From an uncultured Clostridium sp. (GTDB taxonomy: Bacteria > Bacillota_A > Clostridia > TANB77 > CAG-508): a DNA stretch of 64,000 bases. Made by a program: the position numbers and the translations under genes. The notes beneath the pieces were generated by a model, which was given only the letters and a program-made list of their open reading frames with translations, made no database searches and was not told where the DNA came from. Numbering within the stretch: position 1 is the stretch's first letter; every line of letters starts with the position of its first letter. Shown here piece after piece: positions 1 through 10,959 of the stretch. The stretch spans positions 1 through 64,000 of the forward strand of contig CAOJZU010000002.1 of the NCBI GenBank assembly GCA_948466265.1, read 5' to 3'.

Positions 1-2
1 AA

Positions 3-1809
<1,807 letters not shown>

Positions 1810-1836
1810 AAAATTATAATAATGGAGGAATTGAAA

Positions 1837-2226
1837 ATGGAAAACAACGAATTAAAAGAAAACAAAATTAAAAATAAATATGGAATTGAATATACAAAAG
1901 TTGGAGATTATTATATGCCTAATTTAGTTTTAGAAAAAGAAAAAATTATATTAAACAAATATGGAAGAATAAGATTAAAATTTTTAAAAGAAAATAAGAA
2001 AGCAGAATATACAGTAATGTTTGTGAATGGAACTTTGAATAAACATTTAAAAGAGATTCAAGAAACAGCACAAGAAAGAATTGATATTATAATTGAACAA
2101 TTAAAACAACAAAATAATCTAACAGAAGAAATGAAAAATACAGACCAACTATATTGGGTTAGTATGATGAATAATTTTAAAAGTACGGCAGAAGAAATTA
2201 TACTAAAAGAACTAATATATGTATAA
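1837..2226 (+). CDS. Hypothetical protein downstream of the recombinase
   Basis: A 129-residue charged, Lys/Glu-rich protein with no recognised family. The ATG at 1837 is chosen because a GGAGG ribosome binding site lies about 8 bases upstream; an in-frame ATG at 1822 would overlap that site. It starts 27 bases after the recombinase stop and is probably co-transcribed with it. It may be a small accessory protein of the mobile element; no function can be assigned. Confidence 0.7.
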   Translation: MENNELKENKIKNKYGIEYTKVGDYYMPNLVLEKEKIILNKYGRIRLKFLKENKKAEYTVMFVNGTLNKHLKEIQETAQERIDIIIEQLKQQNNLTEEMKNTDQLYWVSMMNNFKSTAEEIILKELIYV

Positions 2227-2479
2227 CAAATCACAGGTAGGAGCAAATAGCCAAATGTATAGCCAAATTTAATGTCTATAAGTGTAGCGAGCATAGGTTT
2301 TGTATTGCCACAAAACCGACAGCTTATGCTGAAAGGGGAAAAAATCTTCCCCTATAACCCCTACCTTATGAAATAGAAAGTAAAAAAATAGATTGAAAAT
2401 TGTATAAAAAATTAAAAGATTTTAAGAAAAATTTTATAAAAAATAGAACGAAAATTTATCAAAAAGGAAGTGAAAAATT
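2227..2479. other. Candidate oriT / mobilization leader
   Basis: Non-coding stretch directly before mobC. It contains an inverted repeat around 2295-2320 (GGTTTTGT with ACAAAACC), then AAGGGGA with TCCCCT around 2332-2352, and a run of A/T-rich sequence. Small hairpins immediately upstream of MobC and relaxase genes are where nick regions usually lie. The oriT role is inferred from position and structure only. Confidence 0.4.
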
Positions 2480-2800
2480 ATGAGAAATAGAACAATAGGA
2501 ATTAATGTTAGAGTAAGTGAAAATGAAAAGAAAAAACTACAAAGAAATGCTAAAAAGAGTAACTTAAATTTGTCATCTTATTTGAGAAAATCTGGATTAC
2601 AAAAAGAAATTTATTCAATACCAGATGAAGAACTTCGTAAAATTTACAATGGAATTGTTGAATTAAAAAATGAATTTTCATATATGAGTGATGAAGAAAT
2701 AAAAGAAAAAATAGCAAAAATGCAAAGTGATTTTCTAGATATTTATAATTACAAAAAAGACGGTGATGACAATGGCAACAACAAAAATATGGGCGATTAA
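2480..2800 (+). CDS. MobC-like relaxosome accessory protein
   Basis: A 106-residue basic protein beginning with a ribbon-helix-helix-like segment (IGINVRVSENEKKKLQ, then SYLRKSGL). This is the pattern of MobC-type mobilization proteins that bind near oriT and help the relaxase open the strands. It overlaps the relaxase start by 29 bases, indicating translational coupling. The ribosome binding site is AAGGAAGTG. The GAC GGT near 2761 is an ordinary Asp-Gly pair, not a C|GGN site. Confidence 0.75.
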   Translation: MRNRTIGINVRVSENEKKKLQRNAKKSNLNLSSYLRKSGLQKEIYSIPDEELRKIYNGIVELKNEFSYMSDEEIKEKIAKMQSDFLDIYNYKKDGDDNGNNKNMGD

Positions 2801-4142
2801 AGATAGTATATCTCGAGTAATAAGTTATGCAAAAAATCCAGACAAGACAACATTTTCAGATTTAAAACAAGTCTTGAGATATGCAGAAAATGATGAGAAA
2901 ACTATTGATAAAAATGAAAAGACTATGTATGTAACAGGAGTAAACTGTAAGACAGAAAAAGCTTATGAAGAAATGACAATAGTACAAAATAGATTTGATA
3001 AAACCACAGGAAATGTAGCATATCACGCATACCAAAGTTTTAAGAAAGGAGAAGTATCGCCAGAATTAGCACACAAAATTGGAGTAGAACTTGCAGAAAA
3101 AATGTGGAGCGAATATCAAGTAGTAGTTGCAACACATTTTAATACAGGCACATATCATAATCATTTTGTAGTAAATTCAGTTAATATGTTTACAGGAAAG
3201 AAGTTTAATTGTAATAAAGGAGCATACTATCATTTTAGAGAGTTATCGGATGAACTATGCAAAAAATATGGATTAACAGTTATTGAAAAGCCAGCAGGAA
3301 AAACACCAAGAAGTATATACTTTGCAGAAAAACAAGGAGAGCCAACAAAGTATAATGTAATAAGACAAGCTATTAATGAAACAATGAAAATGTGTATAAA
3401 TTACAGGCAGTTTAAAAAGATAATGCTAAAAAAGGGTTATATAATCAATGATGACTATAACAGAAAATATCCAACAATTCGTTCAATAAATGATAAACAA
3501 GTAGTAAGAATGTATCATTTAGGAGAACAGTATTTGCCAAAGAACATTGCAAACAAAGTTGAACACAATCCATATTATTATCAAAATAGATATATGGAAT
3601 TTATACACCCTAAAAAGAAAAAACAAAAATACAAAGTTTATAAATATAAAGGTAAATTCAAAGATATTAGTAAAATGAAAGGAATTGATGTACTATTTTT
3701 ATTACTATTTCATTTATTAGGATTACTACCAAAACGAGAAAACTATCAGCCACTATCTCCAGAAATGAAACAAGAAGTAAGAAAAATGGAACGATATTCT
3801 AATGAAATTAGACTTATAGTAACAGCAAAACTAAAAACAACAGAAGATGTAAAAAGCTATATTTCACAAACTGAAAAAAATATTGAGGGTGTTACTAATT
3901 TAAGACAAAAATACAGAAATAAGCTAAGAAATTGTAAAGATGATAACTTAATAGAAGAATATAAAGAAAAGCGAAATGAATGCACTACAGTTTTAAATAA
4001 GTATAGAAAAAATCTAAAAATAGCAAATTATATTTTAGAAGATACACCAAAAGTTAAAGAAGTTATAAAAATTGAAATGCAAATGAAAAGTGGACAAGAA
4101 GATATTACTAAAACCCAAAAAAGAGACAGAAACGCAAGATAG
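2772..4142 (+). CDS. MOBP-type relaxase / mobilization nuclease
   Basis: DNA-nicking relaxase that starts conjugative mobilization. The N-terminal nuclease domain shows YHAYQSFKKGE, then ATHFNTGTYHNHFVVNSV with the metal-binding His cluster. The C-terminal third is highly basic and coiled-coil-like, as usual for relaxases. The ATG at 2772 is preferred (an in-frame ATG also exists at 2763); it overlaps mobC. Total 456 residues. No C|GGN site occurs. Together with mobC and the serine recombinase it makes this a mobilizable element. Confidence 0.88.
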   Translation: MATTKIWAIKDSISRVISYAKNPDKTTFSDLKQVLRYAENDEKTIDKNEKTMYVTGVNCKTEKAYEEMTIVQNRFDKTTGNVAYHAYQSFKKGEVSPELAHKIGVELAEKMWSEYQVVVATHFNTGTYHNHFVVNSVNMFTGKKFNCNKGAYYHFRELSDELCKKYGLTVIEKPAGKTPRSIYFAEKQGEPTKYNVIRQAINETMKMCINYRQFKKIMLKKGYIINDDYNRKYPTIRSINDKQVVRMYHLGEQYLPKNIANKVEHNPYYYQNRYMEFIHPKKKKQKYKVYKYKGKFKDISKMKGIDVLFLLLFHLLGLLPKRENYQPLSPEMKQEVRKMERYSNEIRLIVTAKLKTTEDVKSYISQTEKNIEGVTNLRQKYRNKLRNCKDDNLIEEYKEKRNECTTVLNKYRKNLKIANYILEDTPKVKEVIKIEMQMKSGQEDITKTQKRDRNAR

Positions 4143-4147
4143 AAAAT

Positions 4148-4177
4148 AAAGGTTGTTATATAAATGTAACAGCCTTT
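4148..4177 (+). terminator. Terminator after the relaxase gene
   Basis: Near-perfect hairpin AAAGGTTGTTA / TAACAGCCTTT (one G-T pair) immediately after the relaxase stop. Confidence 0.65.
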
Positions 4178-4278
4178 AACTATTTATAAGGAAATATCAA
4201 TAAAAAGCTATGAAAATATTGTAAATTGTGATATAAATATATAAAAAGAGTAAAAGTTAAAGAGAGGTTTGATAAATT

Positions 4279-4935
4279 ATGAAAATTACAAAATTTCCGC
4301 AATCATGTTTGTTAATTGAAACAAAAGGAAAGAAAATTTTAGTAGATCCAGGAAACTTGAAATACAAAGAAGAATATTTTGATATTTGGAATAATGTGGA
4401 TATTATTTTAATAACACATAAACATCAAGATCATTGTAATACTGAGATATTAGAAAAACTAAATAAAAATATAATAATATATTCTACAAAAGAAGTTACA
4501 GAAGCAAATAAAAGTTTAAAAATAAGTATTATTAAAGAAAATGATATTATAGAATTAGAGAATATAAAAATAGAAGTAGTACATGCAATACATGGGTACC
4601 AACCATTATTAAAAGGTGCAAAAGAGGTACACGAAAATGTAGGATATATTATAGATGATGAAAAAAACAGATTATATACAACAAGTGATACTATTTGTTT
4701 TAAAAATGGCTATAAAACAGATATTCTATGCATTCCTGTAACAGGACATGGATTAACAATGTCAGCATTTGAAGCATCCTTATATGCAAAAGAAGTAGGA
4801 GCAGTGCTAACAATTCCAATTCATATGGATAATCCAGCATTCCCACCAGATTTTGACTTTATAAAAGAAATGTTTGAAAAATATGAGGTTGAATATGAAA
4901 TATTAGAAAATGATGAGAGCATTGAAATAGAATAA
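4279..4935 (+). CDS. Metallo-beta-lactamase-fold hydrolase (UlaG-like)
   Basis: A 218-residue metal-dependent hydrolase. The metal-binding motif THKHQDH lies near residues 55-61, with further His residues in VVHAIHG and IPIHMD. Size and motif fit the UlaG/YtnP-like branch of the MBL fold; the substrate is unknown. The gene has its own GAGAGG site and is followed 41 bases later by an inositol-phosphatase-like gene, suggesting a small metabolic operon. Confidence 0.82.
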   Translation: MKITKFPQSCLLIETKGKKILVDPGNLKYKEEYFDIWNNVDIILITHKHQDHCNTEILEKLNKNIIIYSTKEVTEANKSLKISIIKENDIIELENIKIEVVHAIHGYQPLLKGAKEVHENVGYIIDDEKNRLYTTSDTICFKNGYKTDILCIPVTGHGLTMSAFEASLYAKEVGAVLTIPIHMDNPAFPPDFDFIKEMFEKYEVEYEILENDESIEIE

Positions 4936-4976
4936 AAAAGTTATAGGTAATGCAATGAAATTGGAGGAAAATTAGT

Positions 4977-5771
4977 ATGGAAACATTAGATGAATATTTA
5001 GACTTCGCAAAAGATATAGCAAAATATGCTGGCAAAGTAATGATGAAATATTTTAAACAGAATAATGGTGCAAGTTATAAAGGAGATAAAACTATTGTAA
5101 CACTGGCAGACACAGAAATAAATTCATACTTAATAAAACAAGTTAAAGAAAATTATCCTTCTCACTCAGTAGATGGCGAAGAAGAACAGTTTGGTAAAAG
5201 CGATTATGTATGGGTATGTGATCCAGTTGATGGAACAGCAATGTATGCTAGACATATTCCAGTAGCAGTATTTTCATTAGCATTAGTTATAAAAGGAGAA
5301 TCAAAAGTTGGAGTAGTATATGACCCATTTACTGATAGTTTGTATACTGCTATAAAAGGTCAAGGTGCATATAAAAATGGAGAAAAGATAACTGTAAATG
5401 ATTACAAATTAGATGATATGAAAACAGTATGTCATTATGATTTATGGCCAGAAGCAGACTATAATATATCTAAAGTATTGCAAGAATTAGGAAATAAAAC
5501 ATATATTATTGGATTAGGAAGTATTATAAGAGCTTGTATGTGTGTAGCTTCTGGAGATTTTAGTCTTGCTATTTTTCCTGGAACAAAACATAAAAATTGT
5601 GATATTGCAGCAGTTAAAGTTATTGTAGAAGAAGCAGGTGGAACAGTTACAGATTTATTTGGAAATGAACAAAGATATGATGAAAGCATAAATGGAGCAG
5701 TTGTCAGCAATGGAAAAGTGCACAGTGAAGTAACTGAAACAGTAAAGAAGTATTTAAGAGATAGAAAATAG
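4977..5771 (+). CDS. Inositol-monophosphatase-family phosphatase
   Basis: A 264-residue Mg-dependent sugar or inositol phosphatase. Family motifs are present: GEEEQFG (metal ligand Glu), DPVDGTAMYARHIP (catalytic Asp-Gly-Thr loop) and CDIAAVKVIVEEAGG. The substrate could be inositol phosphate, 3'-phosphoadenosine phosphate or a sugar phosphate. A GGAGG site precedes the ATG. It is flanked by the MBL hydrolase and an alpha/beta hydrolase. Confidence 0.85.
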   Translation: METLDEYLDFAKDIAKYAGKVMMKYFKQNNGASYKGDKTIVTLADTEINSYLIKQVKENYPSHSVDGEEEQFGKSDYVWVCDPVDGTAMYARHIPVAVFSLALVIKGESKVGVVYDPFTDSLYTAIKGQGAYKNGEKITVNDYKLDDMKTVCHYDLWPEADYNISKVLQELGNKTYIIGLGSIIRACMCVASGDFSLAIFPGTKHKNCDIAAVKVIVEEAGGTVTDLFGNEQRYDESINGAVVSNGKVHSEVTETVKKYLRDRK

Positions 5772-5797
5772 CAAAATATTAATTGGAGGAAAAGTAA

Positions 5798-6353
5798 ATG
5801 GAAAATTATTTTATAATACATGGAAGTTTTGGAAGTCCATTTGGAAATTGGTTTAGTTTGGCTACATGATTTTATAGAAGATGATGAAAAACAAGTATAT
5901 GTGCCACAATTTCCTATTGGAGTAGGTTATCAAAATTATGAAAATTGGAGTAAATTACTTAAATATTATTTAGATTTAGAATTAATCAATGAAAATACAA
6001 CAATAATAGCACATAGTATTGCACCAGTATTTGTTAGCAAATTTTTAGTAGAGAATAAAGTGAAAGTAAGAAAACTAATATTTGTATGTGGATTTAACAA
6101 CTATTTAGGAATAAACGACGAATATGATACAGTAAATAAAACAATGTATTTTGACAACTTAGAAGATGTGAAACAATATGCAAATGAAATAATATGTTTC
6201 TACTCAAATAATGATCCATATGTAAAATATGAAGTAGAAAAGGAATTTGTAGATACTATTGCAACAGAGCAAGTTTTAATACCAAATGCAGGACATATCA
6301 ATAGTGAAAGCGGATATGACACATTTGAAGATATAGTAAATTATATTTTTTAA
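5798..6353 (+). CDS. RBBP9/YdeN-like alpha/beta hydrolase with an ordinary frameshift
   Basis: Small serine hydrolase of about 184 residues. It begins MENYFIIHGSFGSP after a GGAGG site, but the frame changes near 5850-5857, where an extra T (TTT before GG) is needed to give NWFSWLHDF. After the shift the nucleophile elbow reads AHSIAP and the catalytic His context is PNAGHIN. This is a +1 change at a T run, not the C|GGN pattern, so it is more likely a real mutation or a sequencing slip. Confidence 0.7.
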
Positions 6354-6384
6354 TGTTAAAAACTTGATTATTTTGTAAAAAAAT

Positions 6385-6780
6385 TATATAATTAGGACAT
6401 TCCTCACGAGGCTCGACTAATAAGTCCCCTTGTTTGGCTAGAGATAGCGAAGAATATGTTTTCATATTCTGCACAATTTGCATGTAGGAATTTTAGTTAT
6501 ATAATACTGACCTACATACATATGATGTCCAATAATTATATAGTAATACTGACAAACACACAGTGACCTAGAGACTAAGTGTATATACAGTAAGCTGAGT
6601 AGCTCGGTAAGTATGTCAGTATATGGGAATTGAATTTATTAAAAAATTGTTCAGAAGGGACATCTGAGTTAAAGTTTAATTAGGAACCACAAACAAGCTG
6701 TACACTTTCTAAGATTAGAACGGAAGGGGCCTTATTTATAATATTAAGTGCACAAATATTATGGATAAGTCTAATCTACA
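6385..6780 (+). ncRNA. Structured RNA upstream of the retron-like reverse transcriptase
   Basis: A gene-free stretch of about 400 bases with nested complementarity. TATATAATTAGGACAT (6385-6400) pairs with ATGTCC...ATTATATA (about 6525-6542) and encloses hairpins CCTCACGAGG and AGAATATG/CATATTCT. A second long-range stem pairs ATACTGACA (near 6545) with TGTCAGTAT (near 6615). A third pairs AGATTAGA (near 6713) with TCTAATCT (near 6770). Retron msr-msd RNAs lie just upstream of their RT and are held by long-range stems, so this is a candidate msr-msd; the priming G and the msd boundaries are not identified. Confidence 0.5.
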
Positions 6781-6801
6781 AAATAGGAGGTGTAAACGAT
6801 T

Positions 6802-6996
6802 ATGAAAATTCCAGAACCAGTTGTATCAGTGATTTTTGTAATGATAGTGGGGAAAGCTTGTGGTTTTAGTGAAGAAAGAATAATGAATATATTGTATTTA
6901 TTATTCGGTACTGGAATTATACTTAAGTTCAATCTTCATATTAAAGGCTACAAAAAAGTAAAAGAACTTATAGTAAAGTTTTTCACTAAAAACTAA
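6802..6996 (+). CDS. Small hydrophobic protein before the reverse transcriptase
   Basis: A 64-residue protein with two hydrophobic stretches (PVVSVIFVMIVG and IMNILYLLFGTGII) and a basic C terminus. The AGGAGGT ribosome binding site is strong. It lies between the structured RNA and the RT gene. Some retrons carry a small transmembrane effector in this position; that role is inferred from context only. Confidence 0.6.
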   Translation: MKIPEPVVSVIFVMIVGKACGFSEERIMNILYLLFGTGIILKFNLHIKGYKKVKELIVKFFTKN

Positions 6997-7064
6997 TTAA
7001 ACTTTTCTTTTTATAAATAAATTAGATTCTATAGTTTACTTATAAAAGGAAAAGGAGACTAACT

Positions 7065-8015
7065 ATGATAAATTTTGAAAATTGTGAATTATATAAAATA
7101 AGAAGAAAAAGAGATTTGTATTATAGATTGAGAGTTACAGAAAAAAATGTAGCTCTTATTTTGAATAAATATAAAGTATATATAAATGACAAGAATAGAT
7201 TATTGGAAAATCCTAATTATGAATTAAAACAACTTCAAAGAAAATTGTTAAGAAAACTATATGCAATTGAATTTCCAACTTATGTTTTTTCAGGAGTAAA
7301 AGGTAAGTCAGCGTATGATAATGCTATACAACACTTAAATTCAGAGTATATGTTAAAATTAGATATGAGTAAATTTTTTCCAAATACTCATAGAAATAAA
7401 ATATATAATTTTTTCTTAAAAAAATTGAAAATGACACCAGATGTAGCAAAGATATGTACAGACATAACAACAATAAATTATAAAGATAAAGGTGTATATA
7501 TAGAAGAAGGTGTATATGATTATATGAAATCAAAACATATAAAAATAAAAAATCATTTGCCTTCGGGAACACCAACGAGTCAAATTCTCTCATATTTAGC
7601 TAATTTAGATATGTTTGATGAAATTATAAACTATTGTAAAGAACATAATTTACTATGTTCAATATATGTAGATGATATTACTCTTTCAACTAATAGGAAA
7701 ATTAGCTTTGAAGAAGAAAAACAATTAAAAGCAATTATAAAGAAGTATGGACAGAAAATTAGTAAGGGAAAGATAATTAGATATGATAATAATGAGTATA
7801 AAAAAATTACTGGTTTTGTTATATCTCCACAACATCAGCTAGTTGTTCCGAATAAAACAAGATTGAAAATCAAGAAAAAAATATTACAAATTGAAGACAT
7901 AAAGAAAGTAGAAATAGGACTAAAAAATTCATTATTAGGCTTAACTAACTTTACAGAATTGTCTAAGAAAAATGCTTATAGGGGGCTAAAAAATCAATTG
8001 AAAAAATCTTGTTAG
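7065..8015 (+). CDS. Retron-type reverse transcriptase
   Basis: A 316-residue reverse transcriptase with RT motifs in order: LKLDMSKFFPNT (first catalytic Asp), LPSGTPTSQILS, YVDDITLS (YxDD box) and KKITGFVI, matching the VTG-type motif of retron RTs. It has no maturase or integrase extension, which argues against a group II intron, and no template/variable repeat pair was seen, which argues against a diversity-generating retroelement. It follows the small membrane protein by 68 bases and precedes dinD. Retrons act in anti-phage defence; that role here is inference. Confidence 0.82.
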   Translation: MINFENCELYKIRRKRDLYYRLRVTEKNVALILNKYKVYINDKNRLLENPNYELKQLQRKLLRKLYAIEFPTYVFSGVKGKSAYDNAIQHLNSEYMLKLDMSKFFPNTHRNKIYNFFLKKLKMTPDVAKICTDITTINYKDKGVYIEEGVYDYMKSKHIKIKNHLPSGTPTSQILSYLANLDMFDEIINYCKEHNLLCSIYVDDITLSTNRKISFEEEKQLKAIIKKYGQKISKGKIIRYDNNEYKKITGFVISPQHQLVVPNKTRLKIKKKILQIEDIKKVEIGLKNSLLGLTNFTELSKKNAYRGLKNQLKKSC

Positions 8016-8101
8016 TCCAAAAACAAAATTTCGCAAATATGTTGCAATTTACTTGAAATTGTAATAAAATGTCAAATAGTAAGAAATGGAGATGATTTCA
8101 A

Positions 8102-8938
8102 ATGAATGAACTAGATAAAAAAGAAAATTACAGTAACAAAACCTTTGAAGATATAAAACATATTGATGAAAATGGAGTTGAATATTGGTATGCAAGAGAA
8201 TTAATGAAAGTCTTAAGTTATAAAGATTGGAGATATTTTGATGCAGTAATTGAAAAAGCAAAGATAGCTTGTCAAAACTCTGAAATAACTGACATTGACC
8301 ATTTCGTTGTTGACAACAAAATGGTAGAAATAGGTTCTGGTGCGAAAAGAGAACAAAAAGATTATAAATTAACACGATATGCTTGCTACCTTATAGCTCA
8401 AAATGCAAATCCTCGATTAAAAATGGTTGCTCTTGCACAAACATATTTTGCAATTCAAACTAGAAAACAAGAAATTAGTGAAAAAGAATATAGCGAATTA
8501 ACAGAAGATGAAAAACGATTTTATCAAAGAAATTTAACCAAAAAAGGAAACTATTCACTTAATCAAACAGCTAAGAATGCAGGTGTTAAAAATTTTGATA
8601 AATTTCATAATTATGGATATAAAGGTTTATACAATGGAGAAACAGCTGATGATATTGCTAAAAGAAAAGGGTTGAGGTATAGAGAAGATATTTTAGATAA
8701 TATGGGAAGCGATGAACTTATAGCAAATTTATTTAGAATATCTCAAACAGAGCAAAAGTTAAAAAAAGATAATATTCAAAGTGAAAAAGAAGCTAATAAA
8801 GCTCATTATGAAGTTGGGTCGAAAATAAGAAAAACGATAAAAGAACTTGGAGGAACTATGCCAGAGGACTTACCAACACCAAAGAAAAGTTTAAAACAAT
8901 TAGAAAAAGAAAACAAAAAAGCACTAAAGAAAAAATAA
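8102..8938 (+). CDS. dinD: DinD-like DNA-damage-inducible protein
   Basis: A 278-residue protein with an N-terminal BRO/ANT-like domain (YWYARELMKVLSYKDWRYF, then LTRYACYLIAQNANP) and the DinD C-terminal region (LRYREDILDNMGSDELIANLFRISQ). In Escherichia coli DinD antagonises RecA and is LexA-controlled. No clear SOS box was recognised here. It lies just after the retron-like RT; a link to the retron cannot be shown. The C terminus is Lys-rich. Confidence 0.85.
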   Translation: MNELDKKENYSNKTFEDIKHIDENGVEYWYARELMKVLSYKDWRYFDAVIEKAKIACQNSEITDIDHFVVDNKMVEIGSGAKREQKDYKLTRYACYLIAQNANPRLKMVALAQTYFAIQTRKQEISEKEYSELTEDEKRFYQRNLTKKGNYSLNQTAKNAGVKNFDKFHNYGYKGLYNGETADDIAKRKGLRYREDILDNMGSDELIANLFRISQTEQKLKKDNIQSEKEANKAHYEVGSKIRKTIKELGGTMPEDLPTPKKSLKQLEKENKKALKKK

Positions 8939-8963
8939 ATAGTAGAGGTTAAAAAGGAGATAA

Positions 8964-9754
8964 ATGATGTTAGATATCAATAATGCTGAAAAGCAGTTTA
9001 AAGAATATTTGAAAAATTTTGACATTGAAAATGAAAAAAACAAACTAAAGATAGTACATACATATGGTGGTGTAAAAGCTAGTGAATATATAGCAAGAGA
9101 TTTAAATCTTAGTGAAGAAGATATTTAGCAAAACTGATAGCATTGTTACATGATATTGGTAGATTTAAACAAATAAAGCTATATGATAATTTTATAGATA
9201 ATATGGAAAATAATGATCATGCAGATTATGGAGTAAAAATATTATTTGAAGAGAACTTAATTAGAAAATTTATAGAAGATGACAAATATGATGATATAAT
9301 ATATAAAGCAATATTTAATCATAATAAGTATAAAATAGAAGAAGGATTAAATGAAAAAGAGTTATTACATGCAAAATTAGTAAGAGATGCAGACAAGACT
9401 GATAATTTTAGAGTAAAAGAAATGGAAAAGTTTGAGGCTATTTTTGATACTGAAGTAACAGAAGAAGTGTTAGAAAAACAAACAATTAGTGAAAATATTT
9501 ATAATGATTTTATGAATAGTAAAGTGATATTAAGAGCAGATAGAAAAACACACATGGATATGTGGGTATCTTATATAGCATTTATTTTTGATTATAACTT
9601 TACTTCAGGACTTAAGTACTTATATGAAAATGATTATATAAACAGATTAGTAAATAGAGTGGATTATAAAAATATTGATACAAAACAAAAAATGGAAAAT
9701 ATTAGACAACATGCTATAAAATATATTGAAGATAGATTAAGAATGGAAGTGTAG
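8964..9754 (+). CDS. HD-domain phosphohydrolase, frame broken by one missing base
   Basis: HD-superfamily metal-dependent phosphohydrolase of about 263 residues. The N-terminal part ends HTYGGVKASEYIARDLN, then a stop appears at 9126. A -1 correction in the T run (ATATTTAGC to ATATTTTAGC) gives LAKLIALLHDIGRFKQ, carrying the HD motif, and runs on without interruption. The change is one missing T, opposite in sign to the C|GGN sites, so it is an ordinary deletion or sequencing slip. It is followed after two bases by the TIM-barrel gene. Confidence 0.75.
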
Positions 9755-9756
9755 AT

Positions 9757-10548
9757 ATGCAAGAGGTAGCTGTAATTGTAAGTAATGATAATAAAGAAAT
9801 AAGTGATATTGAAATACTAGATTCAATTAAAGAATCAGGATTTAGGAATATCTTTATTCATTGGGAAAGTAATGAATATAATGAGCACAATTGGGCTGAG
9901 CAAATAGAATATATAAATAAAATAGGATTAAATATAGTATTTGCACATTTATCATATAAAGGTATTAATTCTATTTGGGAAGAAGGAACAACAGGAGATA
10001 GTTTAGTAGAGAAATATATGAAAGATATTAGTGATTGCAAAAAAAACAATATTTCAATGGTTGTAATGCATTTGACAAGTGGGAAAGATGCACCTATGTA
10101 TAATGAAATAGGACTAAATAGACTGCATAAGATAATAAATCATGCTAAAGAACAGAATGTAAAAGTGGCTTTTGAAAACACAAAAATAAAAGGTTACTTG
10201 GAATATTTTATAGATAATATAAAAGATGAAAATGTGGGAATTTGTTATGATTCAGGACATTGCCATGTACACTTTAATGACGAGTTTGATTTTGGTAAAT
10301 TTAAAGATAGAATATTTGCAGTACACTTACATGATAATGACAAGACAGATGATTTACATTTGTTGCCGTTTGACGGAACAATAGATTGGGAAGAGACAGT
10401 GCGTAATTTAAAACAGGCAAATTTTAATGGACATATTACTTTGGAATCGGTGTATAGATATGAATATTTAAATTTAACACCATTAGAGTTTTATAAGAAA
10501 AGCTATGAGATAGCCAATAAATTAGCAAAGATGTATAAAAAATTATAG
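9757..10548 (+). CDS. TIM-barrel sugar-phosphate isomerase/epimerase-like protein
   Basis: A 263-residue xylose-isomerase-like TIM barrel. Metal-binding acidic and His residues fit AFENTKIKGYL, ICYDSGHCH, VHLHDND and ITLES. Sugar isomerase, epimerase or endonuclease-IV-like activity cannot be told apart from sequence alone. It is packed two bases after the HD protein and nine before the MazG-like gene, forming a tight operon. Confidence 0.78.
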   Translation: MQEVAVIVSNDNKEISDIEILDSIKESGFRNIFIHWESNEYNEHNWAEQIEYINKIGLNIVFAHLSYKGINSIWEEGTTGDSLVEKYMKDISDCKKNNISMVVMHLTSGKDAPMYNEIGLNRLHKIINHAKEQNVKVAFENTKIKGYLEYFIDNIKDENVGICYDSGHCHVHFNDEFDFGKFKDRIFAVHLHDNDKTDDLHLLPFDGTIDWEETVRNLKQANFNGHITLESVYRYEYLNLTPLEFYKKSYEIANKLAKMYKKL

Positions 10549-10557
10549 GAGTAAGAT

Positions 10558-10896
10558 ATGGAATTAAAAGAAAAATTGGAATTATTAAATGAAAAAAGTT
10601 CTGTTGCAGAAATTCAAAAATATATAAAGGATATGAAAAAAGCTAGAAGATTTGATGGAGTTACAATTGAAAGAGAAATGATGTTGTTTTTAGAAGAATT
10701 AGGAGAACTTGCTAAAGCAATAAGAAAAAACACAAATGGACATTTAGATATAGCAAAAGAATATAATGATAGTGTTGAAGAAGAATTAGCAGATTGCTTT
10801 ATATATTTACTTAGTATAGCCAATATGAACAATGTAGATATTTTTAAAGCATTCAAAGATAAAGAAATTAAAAATTGTGATAGAGTTTGGAAATAA
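10558..10896 (+). CDS. MazG-like nucleotide pyrophosphohydrolase
   Basis: A 112-residue all-alpha NTP pyrophosphatase. Metal-binding acidic clusters ELGELAKAI and EEELADCFIYLL match the ExxE...ExxD pattern of the MazG/dUTPase-like fold. These enzymes clear non-canonical nucleotides. It is the last gene of the HD / TIM-barrel operon; no terminator was confirmed after it. Confidence 0.8.
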   Translation: MELKEKLELLNEKSSVAEIQKYIKDMKKARRFDGVTIEREMMLFLEELGELAKAIRKNTNGHLDIAKEYNDSVEEELADCFIYLLSIANMNNVDIFKAFKDKEIKNCDRVWK

Positions 10897-10959
10897 TGAT
10901 ATACCTTAAATTTATTTTCAAAAGGTATTGCCAAATATAAAAAGTTATGTTAAATTAAA

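Noticed and set aside
6385..8015. Diversity-generating retroelement or group II intron for the RT
   Set aside because: No template/variable repeat pair or accessory protein was seen, and the RT lacks a maturase extension.
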